Source: Candidatus Hydrothermota bacterium (lineage in GTDB: Bacteria; Hydrothermota; Hydrothermia; B15-G9). From it: 8,995 nucleotides of DNA. Position 1 is the first letter of the stretch. Each line of letters opens with the position of its first letter. This document shows, in pieces, positions 5,734-8,995 of the stretch. A program made the position numbers and the translations under genes. The stretch lies in assembly GCA_003645975.1 (NCBI GenBank), contig QNDP01000037.1, positions 1 through 8,995 of the forward strand, given 5' to 3'. The notes beneath the pieces are model-generated. The model was given only the letters and a program-made list of their open reading frames with translations. It was not told the DNA's origin and searched no databases.

Positions 5734-7521
5734 ATGAGATACATCGATGGAGCAAGCTTCAAGCGTGTAATGCTGGCCGGTGCGGCTAAGGTCATGCGTG
5801 CTTTAGATAAACTAAACGCTATCAATGTCTTCCCTGTGCCCGACGGCGATACGGGAACCAACCTTGCGCTTACACTCAAGGGTGGTGTCGAAAGGTTGTT
5901 GAAACTCAAAGGCAAACGGCATCTCGGTGAGGTCGCAAGGGAACTCGCTGAGGGAACCCTGCTTGAAGCGAAAGGCAATTCGGGCGTCATATTTTCGCAG
6001 TTCCTTGTGGCGTTCGCCGAAGAGGTCGAACACAAGAACAAGGTGACCGTGAAGGAGTTCGCTGAGGCCGTCGATAAGGCGATCAAAAAGACCTATCAGG
6101 CACTGGAAGATCCGAAAGAGGGCACGATCCTGACGGTCATCCGTGAAGCCGCCGACGAGGCGCTCAAATCGGCTCAGGAAAGCGACGATGTCATCGTTCT
6201 GCTGGAGAGGATGTTTCAACGTGCCAAAAAAGCGCTTGAACGGACGAAGGAGCAGCTTCCAGAACTGAAAAAGGCCGATGTCGTCGATGCAGGTGGACTT
6301 GGATTCGTCTATTTCCTCGAAGGGATCGTCAGATACATCAAAGAAGGGGTCATGGAGAAGCTGGAGCTTGGGCGCAAATCCGAGACCGTCGAAGACCATG
6401 CGATAGAACAAGTTGAAGACCTTGAACATCGCTACTGCACCGAAGCGGTTGTGAAGGTCGAAGGTCTTTCCGGTCAAGGACTTAAAAAGCTGTTGGCGGC
6501 ACTCGGCAGCTCACTTATAGTCGTGGGCGCTGGCAAGCTTTTCCACATCCACATCCACACCAATTGGCCGCAGAAGGTTTTCTCCATCCTCAAGGAGAAA
6601 GGCGAGATACTCAAAAAGAAAGTCGATGACATGCTGGCCATGAACCGCATGTTCAGGCACAAGCGCGTCGGCTTTGTGGTCGATTCCGCCGCCGATGTCC
6701 CGTTGGAAATCCTAACAAAATATGACATCTACATCGTGCCGCTCCATGTCATTGTTGACAACACGGTCTATCGGGACGGCGTTGACATATCCCGCGAGGA
6801 GGTCCAAAGACTCCTGTTGATGGCAAACGGGCCAAAGCTTGGGACATCACAGGCATCACCGTTTGAGTTTCAAGAGACATACAGGCGCGCAGCCGAACGA
6901 GCCGGTAAGTTGCTCGTCTTCACAATAGCTGCTGGCCTGTCAGGGACATATCGAAGCGCTTTGACAGCGGCAAGCTCCTGCAAAGAGGCGAAAGTCTATG
7001 TCGTTGATACAAAATCGATTAGTCTTGGACAGTCGATGATCATGCTGAGGGCGATCGAGAAGATCGAACAAGGGTGGAGTATCGACAGCGTCATCAATTA
7101 CATAGAAAACGAGGTCATCCCTTCGGTCTATTTCCTTTTCACAATCAAAACCTTCAAATATCTGCTTCGTAGCGGGCGCGTTGGAAAACTTCAGGGTAAG
7201 CTCGCAGAGTTACTTGGCATAAAGCCGATCCTTTCGCTGAGGGACGGGCGTGAAGTGTATAAGGTGAGCAAGGCGTTCGGACGCAAGCGTGCCATCGAAA
7301 AAATGAAGCAGCTTTTCCTGAAAAATCTCGACAAAACAAGGACTTACGACTTTGGAATAGCACATTTTGTCTCACACGACGATGTGGTCGAGTTCGAGAA
7401 ATTCTTCCGATCGAACTTCAAAGTCCGCAACCTGTTCATCAACGAGCTGACACCGGCTTTGAGCCTTCATCTTGGTCCCGGCGCACTCGGTGTGTTCGCC
7501 ATGCCGATAGATGAGGACTAA
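5734..7521 (+). CDS. DhaL-DegV fusion: predicted fatty acid kinase (FakA-like) joined to its fatty-acid-binding subunit (FakB-like)
   Basis: A 595-residue cytosolic protein. Residues about 1-205 are a DhaL (DAK2) ATP-binding domain, with PDGDTGTN at 36-43 (Mg-binding D37 and D39), AKGNSGVIFSQ (79-89), EGTILTVIREA (129-139) and DAGGLGFV (185-192). Residues about 230-305 match the FakA middle domain, with C235 in YCTE and H271/H273/H275 in FHIHIHTNWP, the positions expected for its zinc ligands. Residues about 311-590 form a full DegV domain: DSAAD (317-321), TSQASP (371-376), GLSGTYRSA (401-409), RSGRVGK (479-485), IKPIL (496-500) and HLGPGALGVF (579-588). In Firmicutes FakA phosphorylates fatty acids held by a separate FakB; here both halves are one chain. 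Start ATG 5734 follows an AAAGAGAG site eight bases upstream and an in-frame stop at 5659-5661. The acyl-phosphate product is inferred from the family. Confidence 0.9.
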   Translation: MRYIDGASFKRVMLAGAAKVMRALDKLNAINVFPVPDGDTGTNLALTLKGGVERLLKLKGKRHLGEVARELAEGTLLEAKGNSGVIFSQFLVAFAEEVEHKNKVTVKEFAEAVDKAIKKTYQALEDPKEGTILTVIREAADEALKSAQESDDVIVLLERMFQRAKKALERTKEQLPELKKADVVDAGGLGFVYFLEGIVRYIKEGVMEKLELGRKSETVEDHAIEQVEDLEHRYCTEAVVKVEGLSGQGLKKLLAALGSSLIVVGAGKLFHIHIHTNWPQKVFSILKEKGEILKKKVDDMLAMNRMFRHKRVGFVVDSAADVPLEILTKYDIYIVPLHVIVDNTVYRDGVDISREEVQRLLLMANGPKLGTSQASPFEFQETYRRAAERAGKLLVFTIAAGLSGTYRSALTAASSCKEAKVYVVDTKSISLGQSMIMLRAIEKIEQGWSIDSVINYIENEVIPSVYFLFTIKTFKYLLRSGRVGKLQGKLAELLGIKPILSLRDGREVYKVSKAFGRKRAIEKMKQLFLKNLDKTRTYDFGIAHFVSHDDVVEFEKFFRSNFKVRNLFINELTPALSLHLGPGALGVFAMPIDED

Positions 7522-7544
7522 ACTTTCACCTTTGACAAACTGCC

Positions 7545-8234
7545 ATGAAAATTTTGCTGTTTGACATCGACGGGACTTTGATATTGAGCGGCGGCGCTGG
7601 GAGCCGTGCGCTCACGAAGGCCTTCCAAAAACTTTACGGAATCCCCAACGCTATGGACGGCATTGATGCTCATGGCAAAACCGATCCGGAGATTGTCAGA
7701 GAGATTTTTGAACGGAAATTGTCCATTCAACCGTCGAATGCGCAGATCGAGGAGGTCTTGAGGGAATATCTGAACCACCTTGAGGCCGAAGTTGTTAACT
7801 CAGAAGGGTATAAAGTGCTTCCGGGAGTGAAAAAAGCGCTCGATGTTCTCAGCAGAGGTTCCGAGTATCTGCTCGGTCTCGCTACGGGCAACATCCGTGA
7901 AGGCGCTCGGATAAAGCTTTCGCGGGGCGGTCTTTGGAAGTATTTCAGATTTGGAGGCTTCGGCTCGGATGCGTCTGTCCGATGGCAAATCGTCCGCAAA
8001 GCTGTCGAACGGGCGCTTCAAATGACGGAATTCGACGATCCAGACCTCATCCTCGTGATAGGCGACACGCCAAGAGACATTTGGGCAGCGCACAGAGCGG
8101 GAGTCAAAGCGCTTGGTGTGGCTACCAGCAAGTTTTCGGTCGATGACCTTTTGGAAGCCGGCGCCGACGCCGCTTTAGAAAATCTCGCTGATCTCCAAAG
8201 ATTTTTGGAACTGTTGGAGAAGCTCAGCTCATAG
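7545..8234 (+). CDS. HAD-superfamily hydrolase, phosphoglycolate phosphatase-like
   Basis: A 229-residue cytosolic phosphatase. HAD motif I is DIDGT at 7-11 (nucleophile D7, acid D9), motif II LATGN at 112-116 (T114), motif III lysine K124 in RIKLSRGG, and motif IV GDTPRD at 163-168 (D164, D168). A helical C1 cap occupies about residues 16-88, as in the Gph/phosphoglycolate phosphatase and beta-phosphoglucomutase branch. Substrate cannot be read from sequence. The ATG is fixed by motif I sitting at residue 7 and by an in-frame stop at 7533-7535, although no Shine-Dalgarno is seen. It begins 23 bases after the DhaL-DegV gene, so it is probably in the same operon and possibly translated by re-initiation. 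Its last six bases overlap the end of the converging nrdD gene. Confidence 0.88.
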   Translation: MKILLFDIDGTLILSGGAGSRALTKAFQKLYGIPNAMDGIDAHGKTDPEIVREIFERKLSIQPSNAQIEEVLREYLNHLEAEVVNSEGYKVLPGVKKALDVLSRGSEYLLGLATGNIREGARIKLSRGGLWKYFRFGGFGSDASVRWQIVRKAVERALQMTEFDDPDLILVIGDTPRDIWAAHRAGVKALGVATSKFSVDDLLEAGADAALENLADLQRFLELLEKLSS

Positions 8235-8995
8235 ACCGTCAAGTTGGAGGATCAAGCCACCGAACGGCGCCTCCTCCTTCTCCTCTTCCTCATGTTCGTC
8301 TATCAGGATGTAAGAGCCTTCGGGCAGTTTCGCCAACTCATCCTCATCCATTTCTTTGACAATTCCGAATTTTTTGAGGTCCTCTTCGCTGTGCGGATAC
8401 GGGCAGATCCAGTGCTCGCCGGGGATGTAGCCGTGAACCGGGCAGACGGAGAATGTCGGCGTCAGACTGAAATATGGCAGTCGGTAATTGTTGACGATTT
8501 TCCTGACGAGTTCGCGCACGATGCGCCAATCCTTGACCGATTCTCCGAGAAACAGATGAACCACCGTTCCGCCAGTGAACTGGATCTGGAGTTCGTCTTG
8601 ATGCTCAAGGACTTCAAATATGTCGTTCGTGTAATTCACGGGCACATGAACCGAGTTGGTGTAATATGGCGATGTTACTGTGCCAGCCGTCTTTATGCCC
8701 GGATACCGCTCGACATCCTTGCGCGCAAGTCGATACGATGCGCCCTCAGCCGGCGTTGCCTCGAGGTTGTAGAGGTTGCCCGTCTCGGCCTGAAAGTCCG
8801 CTATCTTTTCGCGCATGAATTTCAGAACCTTGAGCGCAAACTCACGAGCTTCCGGATGCACGATCGAGACGCCCAAGAAGTTGCGGCACATCTCGTTCAT
8901 CCCGACAAGTCCGATCGTAGAGAAGTAATTGTTCCAGTAACGGCCGACGGCTTTTTTGATGCTGCGCAGGTAGAACTTGGAATATGGGTAAAGCC
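8229..8995 (-). CDS. nrdD: Anaerobic (class III) ribonucleoside-triphosphate reductase NrdD, C-terminal part; 5' end beyond the window; glycyl-radical motif not found
   Basis: Partial protein of 254 visible residues, continuing past the right edge. Class III reductases make deoxynucleotides without oxygen using a glycyl radical installed by NrdG. Family marks: LYPYSKFYL and FSTIGLVGMNEMCRNFLG at the visible start, TAGTVTSPYYTNSVHVPVNY, the QFTGGTVVHLFLGE loop, and TPTFSVCPVHGYIPGEHW before a zinc-knuckle-like segment. In most NrdD proteins that segment ends in CPxC and is soon followed by an RVxGY-type glycyl-radical motif. Here it reads CPYPH, so the usual last cysteine is replaced. It is followed by about 53 residues with a strongly acidic run (DEHEEEEKEE) and a stop, with no RVxGY in this or either other minus-strand frame checked near the 3' end. 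It overlaps the HAD gene by six bases. NrdD identity is firm; activity as encoded is uncertain. Confidence 0.88.
   Translation of the reverse strand, partial: LYPYSKFYLRSIKKAVGRYWNNYFSTIGLVGMNEMCRNFLGVSIVHPEAREFALKVLKFMREKIADFQAETGNLYNLEATPAEGASYRLARKDVERYPGIKTAGTVTSPYYTNSVHVPVNYTNDIFEVLEHQDELQIQFTGGTVVHLFLGESVKDWRIVRELVRKIVNNYRLPYFSLTPTFSVCPVHGYIPGEHWICPYPHSEEDLKKFGIVKEMDEDELAKLPEGSYILIDEHEEEEKEEAPFGGLILQLDGL

Noticed and set aside
5812..6477. 221-codon minus-strand frame opposite the DhaL domain
   Set aside because: Antisense shadow of strongly conserved DhaL coding sequence; the translation has no recognisable motif.

Overview
The window looks like a piece of chromosome from an anaerobic, Gram-negative-type bacterium of moderate GC, probably from a poorly cultured lineage. 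The signs are a class III (oxygen-sensitive) ribonucleotide reductase, an ADP-heptose synthesis gene of the LPS-precursor type, and a DUF4143 ATPase of the kind common in anaerobes and thermophiles. The sequence alone does not let me name a phylum. Eight protein genes are supported, one of them cut by the right edge.

Layout. (1) 94-1127, plus strand: a NUDIX ADP-sugar pyrophosphatase and a stand-alone RfaE2-type heptose-1-phosphate adenylyltransferase, joined by a 4-base ATGA stop/start overlap. (2) 1128-1301: short convergent gap. (3) 3428 down to 1302, minus strand: a tight three-gene transport operon reading, in transcription order, a two-CBS-domain protein, a CPA2-type cation/proton antiporter and a small RipA-like membrane protein. 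The natural reading is an antiporter with its own nucleotide-sensing soluble partner. (4) 3429-5733: an accessory-looking island. A DUF4143 AAA ATPase (3961-5238) with no evident Shine-Dalgarno and a good promoter almost touching its ATG is bracketed by two direct copies of a roughly 150-base non-coding repeat (3561-3707 and 5271-5436) that share an identical 30-base core. (5) 5734-8234, plus strand: a 595-residue protein joining a FakA-like kinase half (DhaL plus middle domain) to a FakB-like DegV fatty-acid-binding half, followed 23 bases later by a HAD phosphatase. (6) 8229-8995, minus strand: the C-terminal part of anaerobic ribonucleotide reductase NrdD. It overlaps the HAD gene tail-to-tail by 6 bases and ends without any recognisable glycyl-radical motif.

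Most worth a second look: the repeat-flanked ATPase island, the NrdD that stops before a glycyl-radical domain, the kinase/fatty-acid-carrier fusion, and the CBS-antiporter-RipA-like operon. No tRNA, rRNA, CRISPR array, transposase or recombinase gene is visible. I did not find a clearly new defence or mobile system; the ATPase island is the nearest candidate.
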